From Glandiceps talaboti (Eukaryota > Hemichordata > Enteropneusta > Spengelidae): DNA of 64,000 nt. Shown here piece after piece: positions 25,157-36,523 of the stretch. Location: positions 27,554,725 to 27,618,724 of the forward strand of contig NC_135555.1 of the NCBI RefSeq assembly GCF_964340395.1. The letters run 5' to 3'. How positions within the stretch are numbered: the stretch's first letter is position 1; every line of letters starts with the position of its first letter. The notes below the pieces were generated by a model. It was not told the DNA's origin. It searched no databases and saw only the letters and a program-made list of their open reading frames with translations. Made by a program: the position numbers and the translations under genes.

Positions 25157-25958
25157 TAGTCCCCGCCGGACGAAGTCCGGGACAGGGACTTATGGATTGG
25201 GTTCCGTCTGTCCGTCCGTCCGTCCGTCCGCAGCCGTTTCTTGGAGATGCCTGGACCGATTTTTTTTCAAACTTGGTACAGGGACAACATACAATGGCAT
25301 ACATATGCACGTCAATTTGTTTCATGATACGATCCAATATGGCCGCCTAGCAGCCATTTTGTTTGCAAATTTTCCCTGTCTAAAGCCATAACTCCTACAT
25401 GCTTGAACAGATCTCATTCAAAGTTGGTATTAGGACAGTGTTCTATGACATACATGTGCACATTCATTGTTGTCATGATACAATCCAATATGGCCGCCTA
25501 GCAGCCATTTTGTTTGTGAATTTTCCATGTCCAAAGCCATAACTCGGACATGCTTGAACAGATCTCATTCAAAGTTGGTATTAGGACAGTGTTCTATGAC
25601 ATACATGTGCATATCCATTTTCATCGTGATACAATCCAATATGGCCACCTGGCAGCCATTTTGTTTGCGATTTTTCTATGTCCAAAGCCACAACTCAGAC
25701 ATGCTTGAACAGATCTCATTCAAAGTTGGTATTAGGACAGTGTTCTATAACATACATGTGCATATCCATTTTCGTCGTGATATGATCCCCCATACCCGAC
25801 CCATCCTTTATTGTTGTAGGCATGTTCCATGTCCAACAAGCAGACACAACATATCTAAGTTTGTTTGATTTAGGTTCACAAGTGTTGTTGCGTGATCAGA
25901 GTAGTGATAATTCCTTAAAACCCAATCATAGCGGGGACTATGTCATTCTCAATGACTT
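25157..25958 (+). mobile_element. HINE-like (Helentron-type) element, TAGTCCCCGC family, copy 1
   Basis: The element begins TAGTCCCCGCCGGACGAAG. Near its 3' end it carries the inverse GCGGGGACTA, followed at once by a short hairpin (GTCATT-CTC-AATGAC) and the end. Between them are a (GTCC)n run and about three tandem copies of a 151-bp core containing AACTCGGACATGCTTGAAC and CAATATGGCCGCC. An asymmetric inverted repeat followed by a 3' hairpin, with a tandem core, is the layout of Helentron-derived non-autonomous elements. Flanks are TTTGT at the left and GTTGT at the right. Open frames inside belong to the core repeat and are not genes. Confidence 0.75.
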
Positions 25959-28479
25959 GTTGTTGTTGCCGGGGGGTTGAAATTTTGGGTTGGCCGGATA
26001 ATGAAAAACAGAAAGAAAGAATAGGGTGACTCTAATAAATTGAAGTACGTCAGACAACAATTTAGCATTTCATGATCATCTGATTTTTTAAATTTTACAG
26101 TTGAAGAAAGAGCAATACAGATGATCACGAGTAAAAATACCCAATACCGAACATCAGGCTCCTTTACTTAGTTGAAGTTTTTGCTACACTGTGAACATTT
26201 TATTGTTACATATTCAAAAAAAATTTCAAAGGAAATGCGATACTAACAATTACTGTATGATACAAAATCAAGGCAATATAAACTCGTAGTTTATATACTT
26301 CGAGGTAGTTTGTATTTTACAAATACTGTGTTGTAAATTAGAACAATTCTCATAAATGGATAATCATAGGGCAACTGTTTTTCTTTCGACATATGGCACA
26401 CTTCCTACTTTATTGGCCATAGATATCTTTGAAATTTTATGATAGTCAACGCCACGATCATACGACCAGAGGCTACAGACGTGAGCCACTGACAGTTAGT
26501 TCAATCTATCAACACTTCATCATAGCAATGGATCACGTACACCAAGGGTGGTTGTGTATAGAAATTGATGTGAAATGATGCTACAACGTTGTAACATGTT
26601 ATAAACTGTGCAGTCAAAGATCTAGAAGATAAAGATAGTTGTTATTGAATGTTGAAATCGTGATTTATGCATATTTTATGCTTGATATTTCATTTGGGCA
26701 CATAATTTTTTTCAGCTTGTTTTGAGGCAATGAAAGACAATAGACAATTGGATGGATTGTCGACCAAATGTTTTCATTCTACCACATTCAACGCAAGCTC
26801 TGAGCACTCCCAAAACACAGTGTGCTATTGGCTATGTGACTTTTTTGAATCAGTCGTGTTTACAATCAGAAATACGAAGTCAGAGCTGCTTATAGCAATC
26901 TAGGCGTATCAATGACATTCACATAGGCGGAGATCCCTGGAAAGTCAGTATTTTTATTAGTACTTTTCATGTTCTCTTTGTTTTTTTAAATGCTACCCGG
27001 GCCAAATGAATTTCCACAGGGTTAAGGTACTCGGGTAACAATAGCACGCCTTGTGAGGCCCATAGATCTGTAATATACATTCACAGGCCATTCAAATTTG
27101 CCGTTCAATTTTCATGATAGAAACTTCGATTACAGACATAAAAAACATAGTGAATCAGTATGAATAAATTATTGCTTGGTAGAAACAAAATTCTGAACAA
27201 AAACTTTGTTCAAATTTTTGGAAATAAATTGGTGAAAATTTTGCCAAGCGTTGCCTGTAAATGTATTGTGGTGTACACCCAAAACTGTGACCTTGATACA
27301 TTCAAAACAACATACTCTATCGACGTTTAATAGAAAATAAGTGAATGTCCCAGTAATTTTGAAGTACAAAACTAAAAATGGTACATTTTTGAGTCCAAAC
27401 CTTGTCATTTTCAAGTCCCGGGCGAAATCATGTAAATCTGTAACGAATAATCCAATCGAAAAAACAACAACCAAATATTGATAGATAAGAGTTTGAAGAA
27501 TTACCATAGAACTACATTACCATAGAACTACATTATCATAGAACTACATTATCATAGAACTACATTATCATGCTCGTGGAATGGAATGTGGAAGTAGGTC
27601 TCTGCATAGTCGATCACAGCGACAGTGTAGGCGTTGTTTTGTTGGCTTTTCAGTCGTAACACCGCAGGAATTTCAAAAGAGTGGAGTGAAGATTTTTGTT
27701 TGTCGGGAATCACAATTCTTGTGTATATTTTGGTAAAGGATCAGGAACATTGGAATATCTGTTTCTCCTCTCTGGCATGCTGACAAACAGACAATTTGAC
27801 ATGTGCAAATAAAAAGTTCAAACTCCCAAACACTTCGTGCTGTGTCGGATTACGTCGGAAATAGTTGAGCGATAGCTACACGATTACTTTAAGTTTGCTT
27901 CATGAAATTTTTGACAAATTTCTCACTGACACCTGCCCTCAGGAACATTGCTTTTGCTTGCAAAGGCTAACTAGTCATTATTGTTTAAATTTGATTGTAA
28001 TCAGCATGTAGATATCATGTACTAGTATCTGGTTACAACAGTGGAAACCTAGGTTTCAGCTAACTAAGGTTGCCACAAACATGGTTAATGTCACAACAAT
28101 ATTTTAATAGTTTGTGGATGATGGGTTAACATCAGTTATTGAATGGATATTGGTTGGATTTTTCTCTCAGTAGGTCTGTGTTTCTGAAAGCATGCGTTTC
28201 TCTAGCATAAATTTTATAGACTTCCATCATTTTGCAGTTTATATTTTGAGTGTCTTCCAGTGTTTACACTATCTTGATTACATGGTAATTATACCCACAC
28301 AACAAAGGCACTGCTGTCACCTACTTGTGTAATCTATCACATCAAACTACAACAGTTTTAGTTTGTGTCCATCTTGGTTTCCGCAGTTGATTTTGCAAAG
28401 TGAAATACTGAAAATATGCCAAAAGTTATAAATTATTGTAACTGAAACTATAATTGTAGTCTTGCCACTTTTTTATCAG
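25959..28479. other. Intron, mostly unique sequence
   Basis: There is no recognisable gene or family repeat over most of this stretch. A small tandem repeat of about 19 bp (CATAGAACTACATTATCAT) occurs four times at 27505-27572. A minus-strand open frame at 27169-27507 has no domain I recognise. Confidence 0.55.
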
Positions 28480-28711
28480 ATCGAAGAACAGATTTTAGAA
28501 AGCCTTGCATGGAGACCTGAATCACCTCTCTGGGATGCTATAAAAGAATCTGGTCTTGGTGTACCTTCCTGTGAGGAGGTCACCCTCCCCCATCAGACTG
28601 ATAATGGTGTAACCTATAGCCAGCCTACCCACAATGCACAACAGGTGATGGGGTCACCATTAATGCATCCAAGGGTGAAGAGATTAGCCACAGGGGATGC
28701 ACTAAGGAAAG
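28480..28711 (+). CDS. RBL1: p107/p130-like pocket protein, exon d (end of pocket A, start of spacer)
   Basis: The exon encodes residues 198-274 plus one base of codon 275. It opens with IEEQILESLAWRPESPLWDA, the last conserved helix of pocket A, and then runs into a less conserved spacer containing VPSCEEV and MGSPLMHPRVKRLATGD. The GSP sits where p130 has a proline-directed phosphorylation site. The acceptor is TTTTTATCAG at 28470-28479 and the donor is GTAGTA at 28712, a weaker match at +3 than the other donors. Phase is 0 in and 1 out. Confidence 0.94.
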
Positions 28712-30764
28712 GTAGTAGACAGATACCTATTCAAGTTTATTGAACTTAGAGGTTATCATATCTTTGTCAATTATACGGTAACTAAAGATTAAAATTGGCA
28801 TTATTAGAATTTTCATGATTTATTTTATAGCTGACAAAATTTTGTAGGTCTGAGCATAGACCCTCCACCCACAGGATACGCAACTGCAGCATTTCCTTTG
28901 AAGCGATGTGTGTTTGCATACATTATGTATGATTAATCTGATTACGTATAACGGTAATGCAGACTTCCTGTTCGGGGTGTAAAAACCTCACAACGCTACA
29001 TAAATTGCACATAAAATCTTGCAAAAGACGAGAAGAGATCATGCGTGGTTATGCTAATTTATGTTGATAACCACAACACATCATGGCATGGCATGGCTTC
29101 TTCCAGTGAGGATCATGAATTTTCTGGTGTCTTCGATGACGATTTTTGATTTTTGTCAGCTATGTATACACAAGGAAGGACTCGATACTTGAACAAGCGG
29201 ATAATGGCATTCATACTGTCGTACGCCATGTTTATAGGCGTACTTTCCTCCCTGCTAAATAGGTTCCCATGCTGAAGATACGTTATATCATGAAGCCATA
29301 CAAAATCATGTAACGTACAATTATGATGAAAATATGAAATTTTCCGATACATAGACAGGCCGATAATGGCCAAACTTATGCAACAAGCGTGAGAAAGACC
29401 CAAAGTTTAGATACAAATCTACAATTCAGCTGTTTTTGCCCCAACTATTGCCTGAGACATTTTTAAATCAATGCCTGCCTCTAGAATTTGAAGAATGAAT
29501 GTACAGTTTTGTGAAACACATATTCGATCGATCTAATGTCTATGAATTACGTACATTTCTACAATGCCATGTATTTTTATGCCATTTTAATAGCCCTACA
29601 TAACACATCGGCACATGTACTACACTGAAGAACATAAAAGATTTGTACTTTTCAACTCAAAGAAGTCAAAATGAGTTACAATTCATTCAAATATTAAAAT
29701 TGGGCCACAACTTTAACAAGGTAATCTGCGTAAATACAATCTCTCAAGTCAAAGTTGGAGTACTTCTCATTTTCTCAGTTAGTTTGGCCATCGTTCGGCT
29801 GAGAATGATGTAAACTTTCAAATTCCACAAAGACAATCGACTAGCAACCAGAAGTCTAGTACTCTAGTAATCGTTTTGGAGACGTGTTTTTGACGAAATG
29901 TATCGTTTTCTGTGAATACATCAACCACGACAATAGAGGTAAAATGGCAACACGCATTGGATGTTTACGTTTTATTTCGATGTAGTTACGATAACATGCC
30001 TCATCCTGATCAATGAAAACAGCCTAACATATTAAAACGTGATAAAAAGCATCAATAAATAGACTCAAAATTTCAAGAATCATTTCTGACGAGAAATCTG
30101 GTTACAACTGTGACGAATGAAACACTGTACTCAAAGCGTACCACAACAATTGCAAACAATGGACAGCTTATGCAATCAATTCTTCTTTTCATGCCATAGA
30201 ACAACAAAATACATGGCAAGACTATGTATGCATTTACCTAAAATACTATATATCTTGTTGGGGTCTTCAACCAGTTGTAAACTTCGAAATGGAAAATTTA
30301 GTCAAAAACATGTCGAATAGCTAGCAACTATCACTGAGTCACAATGAGTGTAAACAACTCTGAAATGGACAGGTAATGCTTATATAGCTTAATGTATGCA
30401 AACAAACATCGTACAATAAACATTTAGAGATCCTTTGATGTTTACCGCAATTTTGTATCCTGTGGGTGGAGGAGGGTCTATGGTCTGAGGACTTAACATG
30501 GTAATTCTGTATTAACAGCAATTTTGGTGTTTGATTTACTATTTAGTTTGTTTCTTGTTTCCTTGTCAAAAAGTCCTTCAAGTAACATTGTATGGCAAAT
30601 GTTAGAGATGGCCTGGCCTTTACACATTTTACTTTTACAACCACCAAACTATACATTTACGGAATTTGACTGAAATTTTTAATAGCGCCCTCTATGGCCA
30701 TATCAGAAAAGTCTAATAAATGTCACCATTGTAGTGATGTTTCTGTCATTCATTTCACTCACAG
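28712..30764. other. Intron, no gene recognised
   Basis: This is an AT-rich intron without an obvious tandem array. Two stretches about 1.6 kb apart share the theme of 'tagaccctccacccacaggatac' and its complement (28856-28880 and about 30455-30482, inverted), so they may be the ends of an old inverted-repeat element. Nothing else was identified. Confidence 0.5.
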
Positions 30765-30995
30765 ATGTTCCTCAGTCACCAATGTCAGCACATGACAGAT
30801 TTAGTTCTCCAGCTGCAGGTAGTGCAGCTAGAAGACGTCTCTTCACCACAGGCCCCAATACGCCACCATCACAAAGTGGAGACAGTCCTGCCGTACCAGC
30901 TCAAGGAGCATCTGTGACTGTCAATGCAGACGCTGCTGCTGCAGCTGTGGCTCAAAGTGTTGCAGGTGTTGGTCAAACTGTTATTCCTGTCCAAG
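30765..30995 (+). CDS. RBL1: p107/p130-like pocket protein, exon e (spacer, cyclin-binding RRRLF)
   Basis: The exon encodes residues 275-351 plus one base of codon 352: DVPQSPMSAHDRFSSPAAGS, then AARRRLFTTGPNTPPSQSGD, then an Ala/Val-rich tail ending TVIPVQG across the junction. RRRLF at residues 297-301 (30830-30844) is the RxL motif by which the p107/p130 spacer docks cyclin A or E with CDK2. RB1 lacks this spacer, so the motif fixes the class. Several SP and TP dipeptides around it are candidate CDK sites. The acceptor is TTCACTCACAG at 30754-30764 and the donor is GTAAAT at 30996. Phase is 1 in and 1 out. Confidence 0.95.
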
Positions 30996-31099
30996 GTAAA
31001 TGTATGTCTGTATGTCACCGATTGTTGGTCTGCCTGGTTGTCCTCTGTCTGTCACTTTCTATGTGTTTCAGACTAACAGGCTTCCCTTACCAAATGAAT

Positions 31100-32055
31100 A
31101 GATCTACTCTTCATCCACAGTAGATCTATTTTCATCTATATTAAACGAAAAAACTTCATCTGAATTTGGTCTACTTTTGTGCATATATAATGAGCTCTTG
31201 TGGAAATATAGATGAGTGTAGATGAAATGACGATAAGAGTAGATGATATGTAGACAATGTAGATGAGAGTAGATGAAATGTAGACGGAATGTAGATGAGT
31301 AGATGAGAATAGATATGTAGACAAAATGTAGATGAGATGTAGATATGTAAATGAAAGTAGATGAATGTAGATGAGAATAGATGAAATGTATTTCTCAAAC
31401 AATTCATGACGGCACATGCACACACAAACAAACACACACAACACTATATATACATGTACTTGCATCAAAGTTTATTCATGTTGTAATGTGGCAAGGTTTA
31501 ATGTACATCAGAATGTAATTACTTGAAACTTTGATTTCCTCAGAAGTATAAAACTCTGAGTAAGTTAAAAAGGTCTTTCCTTATGCTGTGGATGACAGTC
31601 CTCTTGGTTTATATGCACTAACAGCAACATTGAAATGTTTCTTCATTTTCACATTTCATTGCAAACCTGCAAAAGAGAGAAATAACTGTTACAGTGGTTT
31701 TGTCAGAATACACAATACACATTGATAGGTGACCATGGTTAATTACCATATTGACAAATAGGCCACTATTTTACATCTCTCTGTACTTTAATTTCATATT
31801 CAAATGACATGCCATATGGAAGTATTTGTCTGCTTTGGACTTCTTGTGTAGATGAAGGCTAAGCTTGTAGATGAAATGTAGATGTATAGAGCTAGTAAGT
31901 AGATGAAACTTCGTCTACCGTGGACATTCATGTAGATGAAGCAGTGCCTTGAGAACTTGGTAGATGAAGTGTTGACAAGTTTCGTCTACTGTAGATGAAA
32001 CTCGTCTACCGTAGACGAAAGTTAGATCTACTGGAAATGAATTTCATCTACAGTA
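31100..32055. repeat. GTAGATGA-rich simple repeats
   Basis: Irregular repeats of GTAGATGA with insertions of GAGA or AATGTA fill 31195-31392, and related GTAGATGAAAC/TCGTCTACCGT words recur in both orientations at 31850-32055. The two clusters form many potential small hairpins (TCATCTAC with GTAGATGA). No coding content is evident; the open frames across them are artefacts of the repeat. Confidence 0.75.
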
Positions 32056-32128
32056 GATTTATTATTTGTCATGTCTTGGCAAACAACCTTATTACACATA
32101 AGGAAACAAATCACTTTTAATTTTGCAG

Positions 32129-32292
32129 GTGTAAGAAATGAGAATGGTACTATTACATACATAGCTGTACCTTTAAACAATACATCAGTAACACTGACCT
32201 CACCAACAAAGTCACCACCAACCAAACAACAAACAACTGCACCAGCACAAAGACCAAAGAGAACAGGCTCACTTGGCCTCTTCTTTAGGAAG
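32129..32292 (+). CDS. RBL1: p107/p130-like pocket protein, exon f (end of spacer, start of pocket B)
   Basis: The exon encodes residues 352-406, with GVRNENGTITYIAVPLNN first, then a Thr/Pro/Gln-rich linker, and RPKRTGSLGLFFRK at the end. The IPVQG.NENG.IT join across exons e and f and the SL.LFFRK entry to pocket B match p130 closely. The spacer is much shorter than in vertebrate p130, with only about 25 residues between IAVPLNN and RPKRTGS. The acceptor is TTTTGCAG at 32121-32128 and the donor is GTAAGT at 32293. Phase is 1 in and 0 out. Confidence 0.95.
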
Positions 32293-32334
32293 GTAAGTTC
32301 TCTTTGCCATCAAAGAATTTAAAAATGACTTGCT

Positions 32335-34160
32335 ATTATTTTCTTGGACTTACCAATTGTAGTCTCTACCATCTATAGTTATGTCTTGGACTTACCAATT
32401 GTAGTCTCTGCCATCTATAGTTATGTCTTGGACTTACCAATTGTAGTCTCTGCCATCTATAGTTATTATTTTCTAGGACTTACCAATTTTAGTCTCTGCC
32501 ATCTATAGTTATTAGTCCCCGCCGGACGAAGTCCAGGACGGGGACTTATGGATTGGGTTCCGTCCGTCCATCTGTCCGCAGCCGTTTCTTGGAGATACCT
32601 AGACCGATTTTTTTCAAACTTGGTACAGGGGCAACATACAATAGCATACATATGCACGTCAATTTGTTTCATGATACGATCCAATATGGCCGCCTAGCAG
32701 CCATTTTGTTTGTGAATTTTCCATGTCCAAAGCCATAACTCAGACATGCTTGAACAGATCTCATTCGAAGTTGGTATTAGGACAGTGTTCTATGACATAC
32801 ATGTGCCTTTCCATTTTTACCGTGATACGATCCAATATGGCTGCCTGGCAGCCATTTTGTTTGCGAATTTTCCATGTCCAAAGCCATAACTCAGACATGC
32901 TTGAACAGATCTCATTCAAAGTTGGTATTAGGACAGTGTTCTATGACATACATGTGCCTTTCCATTTTCATTGTGATACAATCCAATATGGCTGCCTGGC
33001 AGCCATTTTCTTTGCGAATTTTCCATGTCCAAAGCCATAACTCAGACATGCTTGAACAGATCTCATTCAAAGTTGGTATTAGGACAGTGTTCTATGACAT
33101 ACATGTGCATATCCATTTTCATCGTGATGCGATCCCCCATACTCGACCCATCCATTATTGTTGTAGGCATGTTCCATGTCCAACATGCAGACACAACATA
33201 TCTAAGTCTGTTTGATTTAGGTTCACAAGTGTTGTTGCGTGATCAGAGTAGTGATAATTCCTTAAAACCCAATCATAGCGGGGACCATGTCATTCTCAAT
33301 GACTTGTTATGTCTTGGACTTACCAATTGTAGTCTCTGCCATCTATAGTTATTATTTTCTTGGACTTACCAATTGTAGTCTCTGCCATCTATAGTTATTA
33401 TTTTCTTGGACTTACCAATTGTAGTCTCTACCATCTATAGTTATTATGTCTAGGACTTACCAATTGTAGTCTCTGAAATCTATAGTTATTATGTCTAGGA
33501 CTTACCAATTGTAGTCTCTGCCATCTATAGTTATTATGTCTAGGACTTACCAATTGTAGTCTCTGAAATCTATAGTTATCATGTCTAGGACTTACCAATT
33601 GTAGTCTCTGAAATCTATAGTTATTATGTCTAGGACTTACCAATTGTAGTCTCTGCCATCTATAGTTATTATTTTCTAGGACTTACCAATTGTAGTCTCT
33701 GCCATCTATAGTTATTATTTTCTTGGACTTACCAATTGTAGTCTCTACCATCTATAGTTATTATGTCTAGGACTTACCAATTGTAGTCTCTGAAATCTAT
33801 AGTTATTATGTCTAGGACTTACCAATTGTAGTCTCTGCCTTCTATAGTTATTATGTCTAGGACTTACCAATTGTAGTCTCTGCCATCTATAGTTATTATT
33901 TCTAGGACTTACCAATTGTAGTCTCTACCATCTATAGTTATTATGTCTAGGACTTACCAATTGTAGTCTCTGCCATCTATAGTTATTATTTCTAGGACTT
34001 ACCAATTGTAGTCTCTGCCATCTATAGTTATTATGTCTAGGACTTACCAATTGTAGTCTCTACCATCTATAGTTATGTCTAGGACTTACCAATTGTAGTC
34101 TCTACCATCTATAGTTATCATGTCTTGGACTTACCAATTGTAGTCTCTGCCTTCTATGAC
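32335..34160. repeat. 47-bp minisatellite, interrupted by a HINE-like element
   Basis: The unit is TCTAGGACTTACCAATTG then TAGTCTCTGCCATCTATAGT and TATTATG, with about 20 copies. The array runs 32335-32512, is interrupted by the element at 32513-33305, and resumes at 33306-34160. The complementary strand of each unit carries CAATTGGTAAGTCC, a perfect-looking 5' splice-donor word. The array ends about 55 bases before exon g. Confidence 0.95.
32513..33305 (+). mobile_element. HINE-like element, TAGTCCCCGC family, copy 2 (nested in minisatellite)
   Basis: This is the same family as 25157-25958, with the same 5' end, 151-bp core repeats (about three), inverse GCGGGGAC and 3' hairpin GTCATTCTCAATGAC. 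It splits a 47-bp minisatellite unit, so its borders can be read: GTTAT lies at 32508-32512 and again at 33306-33310. This is either a 5-bp duplication or, if the ends are shifted by a few bases, a plain insertion at AT or TT as expected for Helitron/Helentron elements. Confidence 0.8.
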
Positions 34161-34215
34161 AATAAATACTCATGATTTGAATTGCTGTGATCTTATCTTA
34201 TATTTCCTTTGACAG

Positions 34216-34392
34216 GTTTATCATCTTGCCAATGTTAGGTTATTAGACCTATGTAACAGATTAGAGATCAATGATGAACTTCGGCGTAAAATCTGGACCT
34301 GTTTTGAACGCTCGTTATTGCATCATATAAATCTGATGTTCGATCGCCATCTTGATCAGTTACTTATGTGTTCTGTCTATGTCATTTGTAAG
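34216..34392 (+). CDS. RBL1: p107/p130-like pocket protein, exon g (pocket B)
   Basis: The exon encodes residues 407-465, 59 whole codons, with VYHLANVRLLDLCNRLEI then NDELRRKIWTCFERSL, and ends FDRHLDQLLMCSVYVICK. This is the core of pocket B. The Tyr and Lys in SVYVICK (residues 461 and 465) correspond to Tyr709 and Lys713 of human RB1, which line the LxCxE-binding cleft, so binding of LxCxE partners is probably preserved. The acceptor is CTTTGACAG at 34207-34215 and the donor is GTAAGT at 34393. Confidence 0.96.
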
Positions 34393-34906
34393 GTAAGTTT
34401 TATTTCAAGCTCTTGAAAGGGATCAGTATGTGTGTCTGTTGTCTGTTTGTACATATGTCTGTTGTATGTCTATGTCTGTTGTCTGTACCAGGGATGAACA
34501 AATCCATTTGTCCGAGGTCTGGGACCAGTGATGTTTTTGGACGAACCACACAAATTTGACCTTGTCTTGTCCATTGGACAAGTACCTTACTGTTAATAAC
34601 CATGTGAAAAAGTAGGAACTAGCAACAACTGAATGTGAACAAATAAGAAATACAATCACGATGGAGCTAAAACTACACGCCTTGCATGACCTTTCTATGG
34701 GTCATGAAGTATAATCAGGTGACTTCCGACGCCAAACCAGCAATATATGCTATAGAGGTATAGTGTATTGTTCAAGTGAATAGGAAATTGACGTCTGTTA
34801 GAATAGGAGGGACATGAACTTTGACAGTTGAATGACTGGTGGTGTGTGAATACATCATAGTAGTGGCCTTACATTGTAGTTTATTTCACTGAATCAACAA
34901 CAATGT
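34393..34906. other. Intron with a possible hAT-related fragment
   Basis: The stretch at about 34488-34610 begins CCAGGGATGAACAAATCC and contains TTGTCCATTGGACAAGTACC, words close to the termini and interior of the hAT-like element at 51143-52083. No paired end or target duplication was found, so it is at most a fragment. The remaining sequence holds GTCTGTT-type simple repeats. Confidence 0.4.
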
Positions 34907-35125
34907 GATAATCACAGGATATAACACTCAACACACTTGGCTCATATCATTACTAATGGGGATATAATCACAGGAGATAACACTCAACACACTTGGCTCA
35001 TATCATTACTAATGGGGATATAATCACAGGAGATAACACTCAACACACTTGGCTCATATCATTACTAATGTGGGTATAATCACAGGAGATAACACTCAAC
35101 ACACTTGGCTCATATCATTACTAGG
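34907..35125. repeat. 56-bp tandem repeat, four copies
   Basis: The unit is ATAATCACAGGAGATAAC, ACTCAACACACTTGGCTC and ATATCATTACTAATGGGGAT, repeated about four times with very few differences. High identity between copies suggests recent expansion. Confidence 0.93.
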
Positions 35126-35242
35126 GACACAACAATTAGGAAAGCAAGATTAACAATTTCATTGTATATTAATTCAAATATATCAAATGAAACATTTTAT
35201 TTGCTATCATTCTGTCAGCATTGATTGTATTATTGTTTTTAT

Positions 35243-35289
35243 TAGCACAACTGAACTGAGGTTCAGTAGTGCTATAGGGATCGCCCGGC

Positions 35290-35347
<58 letters not shown>

Positions 35348-36523
35348 GTGTGTGTGTGTATGTGTGTAAACAACTTAAACTCAAAAACTGCTGAACCGAT
35401 TGCCATGATATTTGGTGGGTCCATTACCTTGGGTGTCTAGTTGGGAAATCAAAATGATCGCATCACAGATGTGTCATTTGGGTCAAAAAATGTGATTTTT
35501 GGTCAAAAAACTTAAACTCAGAAACTACTGGGCAGATTGGTGCGAAATTTGGTGGGAACATTCTTAAGGGGATGTAAAGTAAGATTTGTCCATGATGGGA
35601 TGATTCCATCAGTGATATGCAAATTAGGGCTAAAAATGTGTCTTTTTGGTTAAAAATCTATAATTCCAAAACTACTGAGCAGATTGGGCTGAAATTTAAT
35701 TGGAATGTATCTAGGGATGTATGGACAAAGAATTATTAAGCATACCATGATTCCATGAGTGATATGCAAATTAGGTGTAAAAATGTTCATTTTTGGTCAA
35801 AAACTTATATCTCAAAAAGTACTTGGTCACCGAGTCTGAAACTTGGTGAGATGTTTCTGCATGTTATTCTTCAAAACATTTTGACAAAATTGGCCCTAGC
35901 AACCATGACCACGCCCTTAGCAACAACCAAATGGCAGTATATTTTGGTCAAATAACAACATCATATGGTAGGCAAATGAATAAACATTCAAAAAATGTAT
36001 GCAAATGCCGTAGCAACCATGACCACGCCCATAGCAACAGCCAAACGGTCGTGTATTTCACAAAGATAACAACAGGGATTAATAGACAATAGAATAAACG
36101 TTCAAAAAATGTATGTAAATTTGCCTAGCAACAAGACCACGCCCATAGCAACAGCCAAATAATCATGTATATTGCAAAGATAACAGGAATAGAAAGACAA
36201 ATGAATAAACATTCAAAAAATGTATGCAAATGTGCCTAGCAACAAGACCACGCCCATAGCAACAGCCAAATGATCACATATATTGTGAAGATAACAATGG
36301 AGATTAATAGACAATTGAATAAACATTCAAAAAATGTATGTAAATATGCCTAGCAACAAGACCACATCCATAGCAACAGCCAAATGATAGCATATATCGT
36401 AAAGATAGCAACATAGTTGGATAGGCAACTGGATAGTCATTCACCAAATGAACACTTATTGTTCGCATGTTAGCATTTTTAAAAACTGTACAGTTGTGCT
36501 ACAACGCCATTGGCGGTATTTTT
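35243..36523 (+). mobile_element. HINE-like element, TAGCACAACTG family, fullest copy
   Basis: The element begins TAGCACAACTGAACTGAGG, a stem-loop with GTTCAGTAGTGCTA. A (TCTG)n/(GT)n tract follows, then a body with repeated 'aaactcaaaaactgctg' and 'tgatatgcaaattagg' phrases. About five tandem units of roughly 95 bp come next (CATTCAAAAAATGTATGC, CCACGCCCATAGCAACAG). Near the 3' end the inverse CAGTTGTGCTA is followed by the palindrome CGCCATTGGCG and a T-run. This again is the asymmetric-repeat plus hairpin layout of Helentron-derived elements. No protein is encoded. Confidence 0.78.
35291..35367. repeat. (TCTG)n and (GT)n microsatellite
   Basis: About 14 TCTG units are followed by a GT run. 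It lies just inside the 5' end of the HINE-like element, a position where other copies of the family (54340-54396, 55020-55055, 59118-59139) carry similar tracts. The tract is therefore part of the element, not an independent locus. Confidence 0.95.

Noticed and set aside
25110-25868. Open frames in the 25.1-25.9 kb and 32.5-33.3 kb stretches with similar peptides
   Set aside because: Both are the 151-bp core of the same HINE-like element; similarity reflects the repeat, not protein conservation.
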